Part shown: positions 50,665-60,427 of the stretch, piece by piece
How the letters are laid out: each line of letters starts with the position of its first letter
Numbering within the stretch: the first letter of the stretch is position 1
Source of the DNA: Eopsaltria australis
Lineage: Eukaryota > Chordata > Aves > Passeriformes > Petroicidae
DNA length: 64,000 nt
Assembly: GCA_034509425.1 (NCBI GenBank)
Contig: JAVTVJ010001381.1
Span: 124,001 to 188,000, forward strand
Reading direction: 5' to 3'
Position numbers and translations under genes: made by a program
The notes under the pieces: generated by a model
Told to the model about the DNA's origin: nothing
Seen by the model: the letters and a program-made list of their open reading frames with translations, nothing else
The model's database searches: none

Positions 50665-53336
50665 GAGTGGAGCAGTGGTCCCTGCACGGTGAGAAGCTGC
50701 GTGCCCTCCAAGATCTGGTAGACGACCAGCTGAGAAAAGGACATATCACCCCCTCAACAAGTCCCTGGAATTCCCCTATTTTTGTTATCAGAAAGCCAGG
50801 GACGGGGAAATGGAGACTCCTCCATGACCTTAGAGCTATCAATAAGGTCATGGAGGAGATGGGCCCCCTACAACCAGGTCTCCCATCCCCCGCAATGTTA
50901 CCTAAAGACTGGCCCATGGCCATCATTGACATTAAAGACTGCTTTTTTTCAATACCTTTACATCCCGAAGACGCGCCTCGCTTTGCTTTTTCTGTTCCAT
51001 CAACAAACAGGGAGGCACCAATGAGGAGATACCACTGGCTCGTATTACCGCAGGGAATGAGAAATTCCCCTGTGATATGCCAGTGGTATGTCTCCGAGGT
51101 GCTTTCCCCTGTGCACAAAGCATTCCCCAAGGCCAGAATTGTCCATTACATGGATGATGTCCTAGTTTGTGCCTCCGAGGAGAATTACATGGAACAGACT
51201 TTGACTCAGGTCATCCAAGCCATACAGTCAGTAGGCATGGAAATACAGCCCGATAAAATACAGAGGAACCAGCCGTGGAAGTATTTAGGAGTGAAGATAA
51301 CGGACAAAATCATCGTGCCCCAACTCCTAAAGATAGAAGACCATCCCAAGACCCTACAACAGCTTCATCAATTGTGCGGCTCCTTGAACTGGATCCGGCC
51401 GTTGCTGGGACTCAAAACGACAGAGTTGGCGCCCCTCTTCACACTCCTAAGAGGTGGACGAGCATTAGACAGCCCTGTGACGATGACACCCGACGCCATC
51501 AAGGCCATCGAAAAAGTAATGCTGGCAATTTGTACACGACATGCTCACCGTACTAACCCGGTCCTCCCCTTCCGCTTCACCATATTGGGGAGGACCCCAC
51601 AATACCATGGGTTAATCTTTCAGTGGGATGGAGGGGTCAAGGATTCACTCCTGATCGTAGAGTGGATATTCTTGCCCCACACCCCGTCCAAAACAATATC
51701 GACGCCACAAGACCTAGTGGCTGGGCTCGTTACGCGAGCTCGGTCTCGGCTCCGCACCCTTGCGGGGTGCGATTTTGCGTACATAACAGTTCCCTGGAAG
51801 AATGAGCAATTTGAAGAAGTCTTTCAGGAGAGTGAACACCTCCAGCTAGCTCTGGAAAATTATTCAGGCCAAATTGGGTGTGAAAAGCTGAAGCATCACC
51901 TGTTCAGCTCTGAATTTCAATTGGCACCGAAATTTGTTCAAAGTAAGATACCAATAAAAAATGCTTTGACAATTTTTACCGATGGCTCTGGGTCGTCTCA
52001 CAAGGCGGTTGTGACCTGGAGAGACCCAGAAACCCTCGTGTGGGATGAGGAAGTGCACACTGTGGAGGGTTCTCCACAGGTTGCAGAGTTGTCAGCGGTG
52101 GTCAGAGTATTTGAAAGGTTTCAGGAGCGACCTATCAATTTAGTAACAGATTCAGCGTATGTGGCCGGAATAGTTTCCAGAGCAGAGCATTCTTTAATCA
52201 AAGAGGTTCCAAACAAAAAGTTATTTGGGTTGCTTGTGAGATTAGTCCAGCTCCTGTCCCACCGCAAGCACCAATTCTTTGTTATGCACGTAAGATCACA
52301 CTCAGAGTTACCAGGTTTCATCGCCGAAGGTAATGCGCGAGCTGACGCCCTTGCGATGCCTGTATTGAAATGTAACACCCTGAACATCTTCGAGCAGGCA
52401 CGCTTGAGCCACAGGTGTTTCCACCAGAACGCTCTGGCGCTCCGGAGAATGTTCAATCTCTCCGTTGAGCAAGCCAGAGCCATAGTGGCCACATGTCCGA
52501 GCTGTCAAGAACACCAAATACCAGCTTTTAATCAGGGGGTCAATCCACGAGGACTTAATGCCAATGACATATGGCAAACTGATGTTACCCATTTTCCATC
52601 CTTTGGGAGGTTGAAGTACCTGCACGTGTCTATAGACACCTTTTCGGGTGCAGTGTACGCCTCCGCGCAGACTGGTGAGAAAGCCCGAGATGTCAGGAAA
52701 CATCTCACCCTGGCATTTTCTGTACTGGGAGTGCCAAGGGAAATTAAAACTGACAATGGTCCTGCATATGTCTCTGCGTCCATCCGAGACTTTATGCAGG
52801 ACTGGGGCGTCAAACATGTGACGGGCATTCCGCATTCTCCCACCGGGCAAGCCCTAGTGGAGAGAAAGCACCGAGACTTAAAAAGGATCCTCCTACAACA
52901 GCGGGGAGAGGCAGAGAGAAAGACGCCAATTGAGCAACTCTGCAAGGCTCTATTCACTTTAAATTTTCTAAATTGTTCTGAGGACGAGCCGACTCCCCCC
53001 GTATTCAGGCACTTTACGGGCTCAACGCAAGCAAAATTGGCTGAAAATCCGCCTGTGTTGTACAAGGACCCTGAAAGTCTACAAGTAAAGGGGCCAATGC
53101 CACTAATCGTCTGGGGGAGGGGATATGCTTGCGTCTCCACCCCAGGCGGACCGCGCTGGCTCCCGGCTAAGAACATCAAGCCTTACCGGAAAGAATGCCC
53201 TGTCCAATCAGAAAACACTGGAAAAGACAAACATACTGCGTGGAAACGCAGAAAGAAGAAAGCTACAACGAACGAACTACAACGACCAGACGAGACAGAC
53301 TACAGACACCATGACGGACGACGGAACAGTATTTAA
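50607..53336 (+). CDS. pol: Class II Pol: RT, RNase H, integrase
   Basis: The frame is open from 50553 to the stop ending at 53336 (927 codons); translation would enter it by frameshift near 50607. Numbering from 50553, RT has LPQGM and YMDD at residues 199-202. RNase H has FTDGSGSS (Asp477), AELSAV, VTDSAYV and EGNARADALA. Integrase has an H-x3-H...CPSC zinc site, then Asp677 (WQTDVTHF), Asp734 (KTDNGPAY) and Glu770 (QALVERKHRDLK), a D,D-35-E core. All catalytic residues I can check are present. The C-terminus is a highly basic tail (WKRRKKKATT). Confidence 0.9.
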   Translation, partial: GATVARATPAIKWLTDQPVRVEQWSLHGEKLRALQDLVDDQLRKGHITPSTSPWNSPIFVIRKPGTGKWRLLHDLRAINKVMEEMGPLQPGLPSPAMLPKDWPMAIIDIKDCFFSIPLHPEDAPRFAFSVPSTNREAPMRRYHWLVLPQGMRNSPVICQWYVSEVLSPVHKAFPKARIVHYMDDVLVCASEENYMEQTLTQVIQAIQSVGMEIQPDKIQRNQPWKYLGVKITDKIIVPQLLKIEDHPKTLQQLHQLCGSLNWIRPLLGLKTTELAPLFTLLRGGRALDSPVTMTPDAIKAIEKVMLAICTRHAHRTNPVLPFRFTILGRTPQYHGLIFQWDGGVKDSLLIVEWIFLPHTPSKTISTPQDLVAGLVTRARSRLRTLAGCDFAYITVPWKNEQFEEVFQESEHLQLALENYSGQIGCEKLKHHLFSSEFQLAPKFVQSKIPIKNALTIFTDGSGSSHKAVVTWRDPETLVWDEEVHTVEGSPQVAELSAVVRVFERFQERPINLVTDSAYVAGIVSRAEHSLIKEVPNKKLFGLLVRLVQLLSHRKHQFFVMHVRSHSELPGFIAEGNARADALAMPVLKCNTLNIFEQARLSHRCFHQNALALRRMFNLSVEQARAIVATCPSCQEHQIPAFNQGVNPRGLNANDIWQTDVTHFPSFGRLKYLHVSIDTFSGAVYASAQTGEKARDVRKHLTLAFSVLGVPREIKTDNGPAYVSASIRDFMQDWGVKHVTGIPHSPTGQALVERKHRDLKRILLQQRGEAERKTPIEQLCKALFTLNFLNCSEDEPTPPVFRHFTGSTQAKLAENPPVLYKDPESLQVKGPMPLIVWGRGYACVSTPGGPRWLPAKNIKPYRKECPVQSENTGKDKHTAWKRRKKKATTNELQRPDETDYRHHDGRRNSI

Positions 53337-53487
53337 TGGACAATAATGCAGAACGCATGTTTTATAAATTGTCGTTTCCCCGTTTTCCATTCCCACTTTC
53401 CCTTACCCTTTTAGTCCCTCCCTTTCTACCTTCCTATACTTCCTTACCCACTCTACCCTTGAAAACCCCATCTTCCGTCTCCCCTCG
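53337..53487 (+). promoter_or_regulatory. Polypyrimidine tract and candidate env splice acceptor
   Basis: A long C/T-rich run (about 53367-53480) contains TTACCCTTTTAG ending at 53414, a strong acceptor candidate for a spliced env message. No ORF of note. Confidence 0.55.
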
Positions 53488-53530
53488 AAATAAAGGAAAA
53501 GGGGGAGTTATGGGAGGAGTTCATAGAAAG
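53488..53530 (+). repeat. Second polypurine tract with trace of U3 start
   Basis: AAATAAAGGAAAAGGGGGAG (53488-53507) matches 54864-54883, the tract before the 3' LTR, at 19 of 20 positions. The next about 23 bases also resemble the first bases of U3 (both reach CATAGAA). It lies between pol and env. Confidence 0.7.
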
Positions 53531-53556
53531 GAGATGAGGGGAGGGAGAGAGTTATG

Positions 53557-53580
53557 GTGAAAAAAAAAAAAAAAAAAAAA
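53557..53580 (+). repeat. Homopolymer A run before env
   Basis: An uninterrupted A run of about 20 bases after ATGGTG. It makes a poly-lysine reading in the env frame and is prone to length variation. I do not read it as a retrogene tail. Confidence 0.7.
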
Positions 53581-53640
53581 GGGAGAAACGGTGAGATGTA
53601 TAATCATGTAACCTTTGTGATTTGTAGAGAAATCTTAAGA

Positions 53641-54987
53641 ATGAAGAGAACCCAGAACTACATCCTGCCCAGTCGCGCAATCATTGTCCTTACGATGTTG
53701 GTGATCACCCTGCCATCCTTGAATACGTGGATTGTGCAACAACCCAAAGAGAACATCTGGGTGACACTCGCAAAAGCTCTCAAACAAGATAGCATGTGTT
53801 TAAGCATGCATTCGGCACATGACCCTATGTCGACATGCCTAGTAGGTATCCCCCTGCGAGAGGATGACCATTCCTTCGCAGGCAAGTGGCCCAATCCAGT
53901 TGAGACCTGGGACGCCTGGATGAAGACCCTCCCGCAAGCACCAGAGGAACCCCAAGAATTGGCACTATTGGGGTCCGCTAAGGCGACATTCTGTATCAAA
54001 TTTGATTACCCCTATACAATGGAAGATATAAACCATTATACAATTCGGAAAATCCCCCACAAAGAGGTGTCTCCCATAAAAAGGTCAATCTATAGCTACA
54101 AGACTTGGTGCAATTACACCGCAAATACACGGTCTAAGTCCAGCGCTGTTCCCAAGATTCTCCCTAGCGGTATGTTCCTAATCTGTGGAGACAGAGTTTG
54201 GGCCGGGATACCGTCCCATCTTCTAGGTGGGCCATGCACGTTGGGCCAACTCACCCTCATGACCCCCAACAAAACACAGATTTTGGAATGGAGAAAATTT
54301 TATAATCAGACGCGTCCAAAAAGAGAATTGGTGAATTGGGACGAAAATTGTAATTCGGAAGTTACCCACTGGAGTTTTTCTAAGAGGGTGGCTGCCTCCA
54401 TATTCGTGCCCTGGGTGGCAGCAGCAAAGGCGTTGGGGGAATTAACCCATCTAGAATGTTGGCTTGGGAAACAAACTAACTTAACGTCCCGTGTGCTGAC
54501 CCAGTTACTAGAAGACGAAGACACTACTAGGCAAGCCACCCTGCAAAACAGGGCGGCAATCGACTTTTTACTCCTCGCACACGGGCACGGGTGCGAGGAT
54601 TTCGAGGGGATGTGTTGTTTCAATCTATCATCAAATTCAAAAAGTATACATGCTACCATTCAAGAGTTGGACGGACGACTAAGGGAACTCAAGGTTGAGA
54701 GCAAAGACTGGTTGCAGCACATGTTTGATGGCATGGGACTTTCGTCGTGGGTAATAGGTTTGGTCAAATCATTGTTGTGGGTTCTTGTCATCGTTGTTAT
54801 AGTCTTGTTACTGTTTGCATGTTTAAAAAATGTTCTTCTAAATTTAGTTAAAAACACCTCCCTAAATAAAAGAAAAGGGGGAGATGTAGGGGTAGTGGAC
54901 ATAGAATTAAAACTACTAAAGCCCCCTGGCCACTCCTGGTGGGTGAGCCCAGGCAACACTCCTGTCTCAGAGACTACAATGGTCTAA
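53641..54987 (+). CDS. env: Class II Env, alpharetrovirus-like TM, short SU
   Basis: The ATG at 53641 (MKRTQNYILP) is followed by a signal-like hydrophobic stretch; 53596 is an alternative start. SU is only about 225 residues up to the furin-type site RPKR (54313-54324), clearly shorter than in avian leukosis-type viruses. TM has an internal fusion-peptide region ending in CWLGKQTN, the helix LQNRAAIDFLLLAHGHGC and CEDFEGMCC, a CX6CC motif implying a disulfide link to SU. One hydrophobic anchor (about 54748-54835) follows. The last about 34 residues are encoded inside the U3 of the 3' LTR; TAA at 54985-54987. Five or more N-glycosylation sequons. No stops. Confidence 0.85.
   Translation: MKRTQNYILPSRAIIVLTMLVITLPSLNTWIVQQPKENIWVTLAKALKQDSMCLSMHSAHDPMSTCLVGIPLREDDHSFAGKWPNPVETWDAWMKTLPQAPEEPQELALLGSAKATFCIKFDYPYTMEDINHYTIRKIPHKEVSPIKRSIYSYKTWCNYTANTRSKSSAVPKILPSGMFLICGDRVWAGIPSHLLGGPCTLGQLTLMTPNKTQILEWRKFYNQTRPKRELVNWDENCNSEVTHWSFSKRVAASIFVPWVAAAKALGELTHLECWLGKQTNLTSRVLTQLLEDEDTTRQATLQNRAAIDFLLLAHGHGCEDFEGMCCFNLSSNSKSIHATIQELDGRLRELKVESKDWLQHMFDGMGLSSWVIGLVKSLLWVLVIVVIVLLLFACLKNVLLNLVKNTSLNKRKGGDVGVVDIELKLLKPPGHSWWVSPGNTPVSETTMV
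54864..54884 (+). other. Polypurine tract of class II provirus
   Basis: AAATAAAAGAAAAGGGGGAG then A, directly before the 3' LTR and inside the env frame. Confidence 0.85.
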
Positions 54988-55573
54988 ACCTTCGAGAAAT
55001 CTCTCCCCCAAACTCCACCTAGTTAAATATTATTCGTTTATGATATTGTCACTCCAAGTTTATATCCTCCCCAAGTTCTGGAAAATTCATCGTTCTGTTA
55101 TACGCGATTCGTTGTTACCCCCTGCTCCCGCCTGTACCCCGATCCTGTTGGATGTGACTCCCCTTCCCCACCCCAACTTCGCCCACTTGCTGTTCTGTCA
55201 TTGGTTAATCTTTGCAGTTAAAAGGGCATGTCTGAGCTGGCTCGAGGCTTCTTCTGCCCCAGGAGTCAGAGAATAAATAGCTCTGTTACCGGCAGTGGAG
55301 TCGTTCCCTTTGTACCTCGCGGTCCCTCCGTGATTCCTAGGGATAACCCAGACGGCCCTCGACGTCCTGTCGCCCCGGCGGGATTTACTCCCTCACGTCT
55401 AACCACCGAAAGGTCTGGTTATTCGTGGTCAACCGGGAGAGGATAGGACAACCACCTGCAGAGAGTCTCTAGGCTTCCTGGACCAGAGAAGGAAGCCGTC
55501 CTCCGCCTGCCTGAACCCGAGGCAGCAGCGAGGACCCGAACGGCTTCGGACTGAATATTTTTTTATTTTATTA
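54885..55573 (+). repeat. 3' LTR of class II provirus
   Basis: 689 bp, six differences from the 5' LTR by eye. AATAAA at 55272-55277. It is followed by the duplicated ATCACA. Its first 103 bases encode the Env C-terminus. Confidence 0.9.
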
Positions 55574-55579
55574 ATCACA

Positions 55580-56634
55580 TGCAGCAGCTTGGGAAAAAAG
55601 AGAGACCACTGTTGCTTCTAGCAAGATCCATCTTTATTACGTACACTTCAGTATTCATATGTTTCTACTATGGGAAAGTTTAGGGGAAGTTTTGGGAAGG
55701 CACAGAAGGAAAGACAAAACAGCCACACCACCAAGCACCAGTTAGAGCAGACATTTCTGCCCTTATCAGCCATTCACTCAAACATGCCACCTCCCAGCTT
55801 TCCAGGTGGTAAAGGAAAACATTCACACATGGTGTTTATGGCTGGAGTCAATCCTTTGCACCTTTCCCAAGAGAACAGAGAGCCTTTATCAAAGTTGAGA
55901 TAAACATGACAGGCTGCTGCTTCTACACAGAGCTCTAATCAAGGTCAGGATGGCTGCAGCAGGCCACTGCTTCTACAGTCACAGTCACTTTAAAGAACCA
56001 ATACAAACTCTAGGAGAAAATGTTATATTATTGTTGTAACTCTTGTTTTTCTTGCAGAAATATTTATCTCCCGCACTGTCAGGGTGCAGGTTTGAACATG
56101 GGCATCCCTAAACCCTCCAGCTCCTTAGCCTGCCTGTGAGTATGAGCCATCATATTTTTCTTGGGGGATGGCATCTGCAAATGATAAACATTTTTGCAGC
56201 TGCAGCCAGGAAGGAGCACCCATTTCCACACAGTGAATCAAAGCCAGGACTAATGATTTGAAAGGCTGTAGGTGATAACACTGAAGGCTGGTTTTGCACA
56301 GATCCAATCTTGGTTCTCAGCTATGTCTTTCATTGGTCTTTTTGCATGGCACAGCACCGTGCTTTGATCTCTTGTATGGTGATAGGCACATGGTCTGTAC
56401 CTCCACTGGACACCCTCCCAAGTTTGATGATAAGGACAATCCTCAACATTTAACATTATACTAATCCCTGCTTCATTTGGAACCTGGCTAGTTAATTTTC
56501 ATACTACACTGCTCATTTCCAGCTTTTAATGTAGTTTTAAAGTTGCGTGAAATAGAGAATGGATACAAAAATCAAAAAAAATTACTGGATACTTCTCATG
56601 CTGTATTGGGTTTGTACAGCCAAACTTTGGTAGT
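55580..56634. other. No recognisable gene
   Basis: TTTATT-type sequence near 55632 (AATAAA on the minus strand) hints at an old LTR, but no edges were found. The rest looks like unique sequence. Confidence 0.4.
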
Positions 56635-56815
56635 GGGGGGGGGGGGGGGGGGGGGGCANNNNNNNNNNNNNNNNNNNNNNNNNNNNNNNNNNNNNNNNNN
56701 NNNNNNNNNNNNNNNNNNNNNNNNNNNNNNNNNNNNNNNNNNNNNNNNNNNNNNNNNNNNNNNNNNNNNNNNNNNNNNNNNNNNNNNNNNNNNNNNNNNN
56801 NNNNNNNNNNNNNNN
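56635..56815. other. G homopolymer and assembly gap
   Basis: 22 Gs (56635-56656), two bases, then 157 Ns (56659-56815). Sequencing through the G run probably failed. Any feature spanning this point is uncertain. Confidence 0.95.
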
Positions 56816-57560
56816 AGAGGTGACTTCTGTGAGAAGCTGCTAGAAGCTTCCTCCATGTCTGGCAGAGCCAATCCCTGGTGGCTCCAAAGACATGTGCTGC
56901 TGGTCAAGGCTGGGCCAATTAGAAATGGTGGTAACACCTCTGGGATAACAGATTTAAGAAGAAAGAAAAACAAAGTTATTGTGCAAATGTAATTGCGGCT
57001 AGAGAAGAGCAGGGTGAGAACATGTGAGAGGAACAACTCGGGAAACACCAAGGTATGTAAAGAAGGAGGAGGAGGTGCTCCAGGCACCAGAGCTGGGATT
57101 CCCCTGCAGCCTGTGGTGAAGACCACGGTGAAGCAGGCTGTTGCCCTGCAGCCCATGGAGGTCCATGGGGATGCAGAGATCCACCTGCAGCCCATGGAGG
57201 AGACCCACGCTGGGGCAGGTGGATGCCTGAGAGGAGGCTGTGACCCTGTAGGAGACCCGTGCTGGAGTAGGGTCCTGGCAGGGACCTGCAGACCCATGGG
57301 GAAAGGAGCCCATGGTGGAGCAGGTTTCCTGGTAGGACTTGTGTCCCTGTGAGGGACCCATGCTGCAGCAGGTTGTCCTTGAAGGACTGCACCCCATGGA
57401 AGAGTGTCCCATGTTGCAGCAGTTTGGAGAGGACTCTTGCCTGTGGGACAGATTCACATTGCACCAGTTTGCGGAGAACTGTTGATCATGAGATGGACTC
57501 ATGTTGGAGAAGTTAATGGAGAACTGTCTCCGATGGGAGGGACCCTGATGCCAAACTGAT
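56816..57560 (+). repeat. LTR-like sequence with degenerate ~50-bp tandem repeats
   Basis: Units with a GACCCATGCTGCAGCAGG-type core begin near 57201, 57253, 57309, 57356, 57406, 57451 and 57495, with spacings of 44-56 bp. Related sequence, including the GCTGCAGGGGAATCCCAGCTC-type segment (complement; shown in part), occurs in the LTR-like region at 61150-61230. The left edge is lost in the gap. Confidence 0.55.
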
Positions 57561-58430
57561 TTTTGCTTTTATATATTTTTCATATATATTTGTAGCTCTG
57601 CAGCTTATTATTGTACAACTATATAGATTCATAGCTGTTGGCGTATGAATGCAAGACTCACAAGCTGAGAGTAAAATGAACCTGTTTATTGCAGAGAAAA
57701 TGAATCTGTTTATTGCAGAGTTAAGACAGTACTTATACACTTAGTGTGAGAATCTTTGTTCAGTCCTTTGCACGCAACCTGGTTGTAGGCCTGTAATAAA
57801 TCCGTCAGCCTGACAGTTTGTTAGTTATCTCAAGATTTGCAGGCTTCGAAGAAACAGGATGCCTTTTCTGTTCTCAGATAGTGTGCAATCTACTTTCTCT
57901 TGTGCTTCCCAGGAATTTTCCGCAGCGTCAGGCTTTGCTGTTTCCTCATACATAGCTAGTATTTTTCCTACCCTGTTAGACAGAAAGACAAAACACATTC
58001 CTAGGACCCTATCCTAATCTTGCTTCTTCTGAGAACCAAGGTCGAGCCACCTTCCCAAGACACTTTCTCATGTATAAGACATAAAGTAGAGCTAGTAGCA
58101 AGGAAGGGGGCCAAGCCAAGACAGGTAATTACTTCATCACCTGTGTTTCTAATTGGGGATTCTTGTCAATTATGCTAATTTGCTAAACTTATTAAGCTGT
58201 GTGGAGATAGAGCTAGAAAGCAGAAGTGAGAGCACTGCTGAACTCATGTCAGAAGTGGACGCAGTAATACTGCTAGGCCGCAAACCGTGGCAGGCAGTGA
58301 GGCCTACCACAAGATAGTTAGCATAAGCAAAAGGCATGTTTGGTATGTATCTGTGCCGGTTAGTGCTAGCTTCTAGTTTTGCAATATTATTAAGAAACAT
58401 AGATATGGTTGTTATAGTGATTACTGCTTA
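57561..58430. other. Unassigned sequence with a 24-bp tandem duplication
   Basis: AAAATGAACCTGTTTATTGC and its near-copy start at about 57673 and 57697 (24-bp period), each with AATAAA on the minus strand. No gene is seen. Confidence 0.4.
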
Positions 58431-58546
58431 TATAAGGATCTATTTTTCTTAAATGCTGAAAAGGTATAAATACTCAGCTCTGTATCAATAAAATCGGCTT
58501 ATTGCATTCAAGCCATCTGCCCCGTCTCTTCCATCGCCGACAGTCA
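58431..58546 (+). repeat. LTR 3' part of an unassigned family
   Basis: TATAAATAC (about 58472) followed by CAATAAAATCGGC (about 58489) and an end GCCGACA at about 58546, the usual order of TATA, poly(A) signal and LTR edge. The 5' edge was not found. Confidence 0.45.
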
Positions 58547-58663
58547 CCTGACAAACAGTACTTGCCCTACATCATGTGTACATCTTTGACGCATTTCAGC
58601 ATGTTCTGCACCTGGAGGGACCTTCATTAAACGGTAACCGCATTTTATCACCTAACCTTGTCT

Positions 58664-59173
58664 TGTTAGTGTAAAAACACATAATCACAGAATGATTATA
58701 TTCAGGTGCTTTTATTGAAGGGCTTTGGGAGCCTGGGGTCTATACCCAAATCAAGCTCCGCTATGGGTTCGAAAAATGGTTACATTTATACTTGTTCTTT
58801 ACATAATCATCATATGATCATCAGTTAATCATTAATTCAATATTGCTCTATTGGATATATTGTTTTCACTCAAGCATGAGTTTCAGCTTCGATACTGTTT
58901 CTATTGCATATATTAGTTTTACCCAAGCATAAGTTTCAGCCTCCCTTTTCTACTACCCTTCTAACATTTTTCATGACTGTTGGATTGAATGATTATTCTT
59001 ACTTATATTTACTAAGCAATCATCTCATTAATCTTGTTAAAAGCAATCATTACAGGAAAGCACACAGGTGCGGTTCTCATGGTTATAATAGAAACAACAC
59101 TTATACCTTAAGGCCTACTGTTCTCGCAGCCTACTACCACAACCTTAAAATCATTTTGACTCTTATGCTATCA
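58664..59173 (-). repeat. Solo LTR, family E copy 2 (minus)
   Basis: 510 bp, TGTTAGTG at 58664 to ATGCTATCA at 59173. 4-bp duplication GTCT (58660-58663 and 59174-59177). On the minus strand TATAAA is the complement of 58785-58790 and AATAAA of 58711-58716. Related in reverse complement to 45105-45586. Confidence 0.75.
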
Positions 59174-59241
59174 GTCTGACTCTTGATTTTAGTGTCTGAA
59201 AAGGTAACAACCACACGTTTGATGAACTGACTATAACCCCC

Positions 59242-59795
59242 TCTTGTGGGTTGACCCCGGCTAGGTGCCAGGTGCCCACTCAGTCACTCTATCACTCCCT
59301 CTCCCACTGGGAGAGGGGAGAGAATAATATGGAAAAAGACTACCAGGGTAAGAAAAGGCAGTTTTATTACAGCGGGAAAAAAAAAAAATAGAACAAGCAA
59401 GAGCAGAGGGGAAAACAATCAATCTCTACTTCCCATCAGCAGTGATGTCCGGACACTTTCTGGGAAGCAGGGCTTCAGCATGCGTGATGGTTGCACAAGA
59501 AGGCAAAACAGGGATGAGTCCTGAGTGCCTCCTCCTCCTCTCTTCCTTCCCTTATGTGTCTGAGCTGATGTCATATGGTATGGAATATCCCTTTGGCTGA
59601 CTGGGGTCAGCTGGCCTGCTGGTGTCCCCTCCCAGGATCTTGCCCACCCCCATCCCCTTCAGTGGGGGAAAGAATGTCAGAGGGACAGCACTGCTTGGCA
59701 GTAGCCAAAACACTGCTCTGTTATCAATGTCAGCTTCTAATACAAAGCACAGCACTGTAAGGGCTGTGAGCATTACCCCAGTCAGACCCAATACA
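59242..59795 (-). repeat. Solo ERVL LTR (family A, minus)
   Basis: 554 bp, with a changed end TCTTGTGGG at 59242 and ACCCAATACA at 59795. Flanked by CCCCC (59237-59241 and 59796-59800), a 5-bp duplication, although low in complexity. It is inserted in LTR-like sequence. Confidence 0.75.
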
Positions 59796-59800
59796 CCCCC

Positions 59801-60110
59801 ATTCCCTGTCTCCCTGCAATGCTGGGGGAGGAGGTAGAGCTGGGAAGGAGGGAGGGGTGGGGGTAAGGCTTTTTTAAGGTCTTATTTTACTTCTCATTAA
59901 TCTGCTCTGATTTTAATTGGTAATAAATTCAACTATCTCTAATTAGAGCCTGTTTTTGCCAATGATGGCATACGGTGAGTGATCTCTCCTAGCCCTTATC
60001 TCAGCTCATGAACCCTTCATTATGTTTTCTTTCCTGTGTCCAGCTGCAGAGTGGAGTGATAGAGTGGCTTTGGTGGGTGCCTGGCATCCAGCCAGTGTCA
60101 ACCCACTAGA
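59801..60110 (+). repeat. Old LTR 3' part, related to ERVL family A
   Basis: AATAAA near 59922 and an end GAGTGATAGAGTGG...GTCAACCCAC near 60050-60107, similar to the U5 end of family A LTRs on the plus strand. The solo LTR 59242-59795 lies inside or beside it. Confidence 0.5.
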
Positions 60111-60427
60111 AGTGGTTTAGGAATGGTATTTCTGAATTTAGTCTTCCCACTGAAACATTCTACTCTCCCCCTCTCCTTCCCCCTGAGGCCAGCTGGAGAG
60201 GAGAACTGGAGGCACAAAAAGGTAAAGATCACAAAATGAGATGAGAACAATTTACTGGAAAAAATAACAAAATAAGAAAATGAACAGTAACAGCAGCCAT
60301 ATTAATAACCGCGTGTACAAGGGAGGTGAACGATTCACACATGATTGTTCACCACACAGAGCCTGGCAATACCCAATCGTGCCATCACAATACATGATCT
60401 GGGAGACACCCTTTCCCCCATACCCAA

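Larger units (their letters stand above)
46755..55573 (+). mobile_element. Near-complete class II provirus
   Basis: 8.8 kb with 689-bp LTRs at both ends and a perfect 6-bp duplication ATCACA (46749-46754 and 55574-55579). The LTRs differ at six positions by my count (0.9%), so it is the youngest datable element here. gag, pro, pol and env are all open and in three successive -1 related frames (gag, pro, pol), as in betaretroviruses. Env TM is alpharetrovirus-like. Whether it is expressed or fixed cannot be told from sequence. Confidence 0.9.

Noticed and set aside
53557..53580. A-run as the tail of a processed retrogene or LINE
   Set aside because: It lies inside an otherwise continuous provirus and no target duplication surrounds it.
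53554..53640. ATG at 53554 as the env start
   Set aside because: It would place a poly-lysine run before the signal peptide; the ATG at 53641 directly precedes a signal-like stretch.
55580..56634. CR1 LINE 3' end
   Set aside because: I looked for the short terminal repeats and RT segments typical of CR1 here and elsewhere and saw none I could support.
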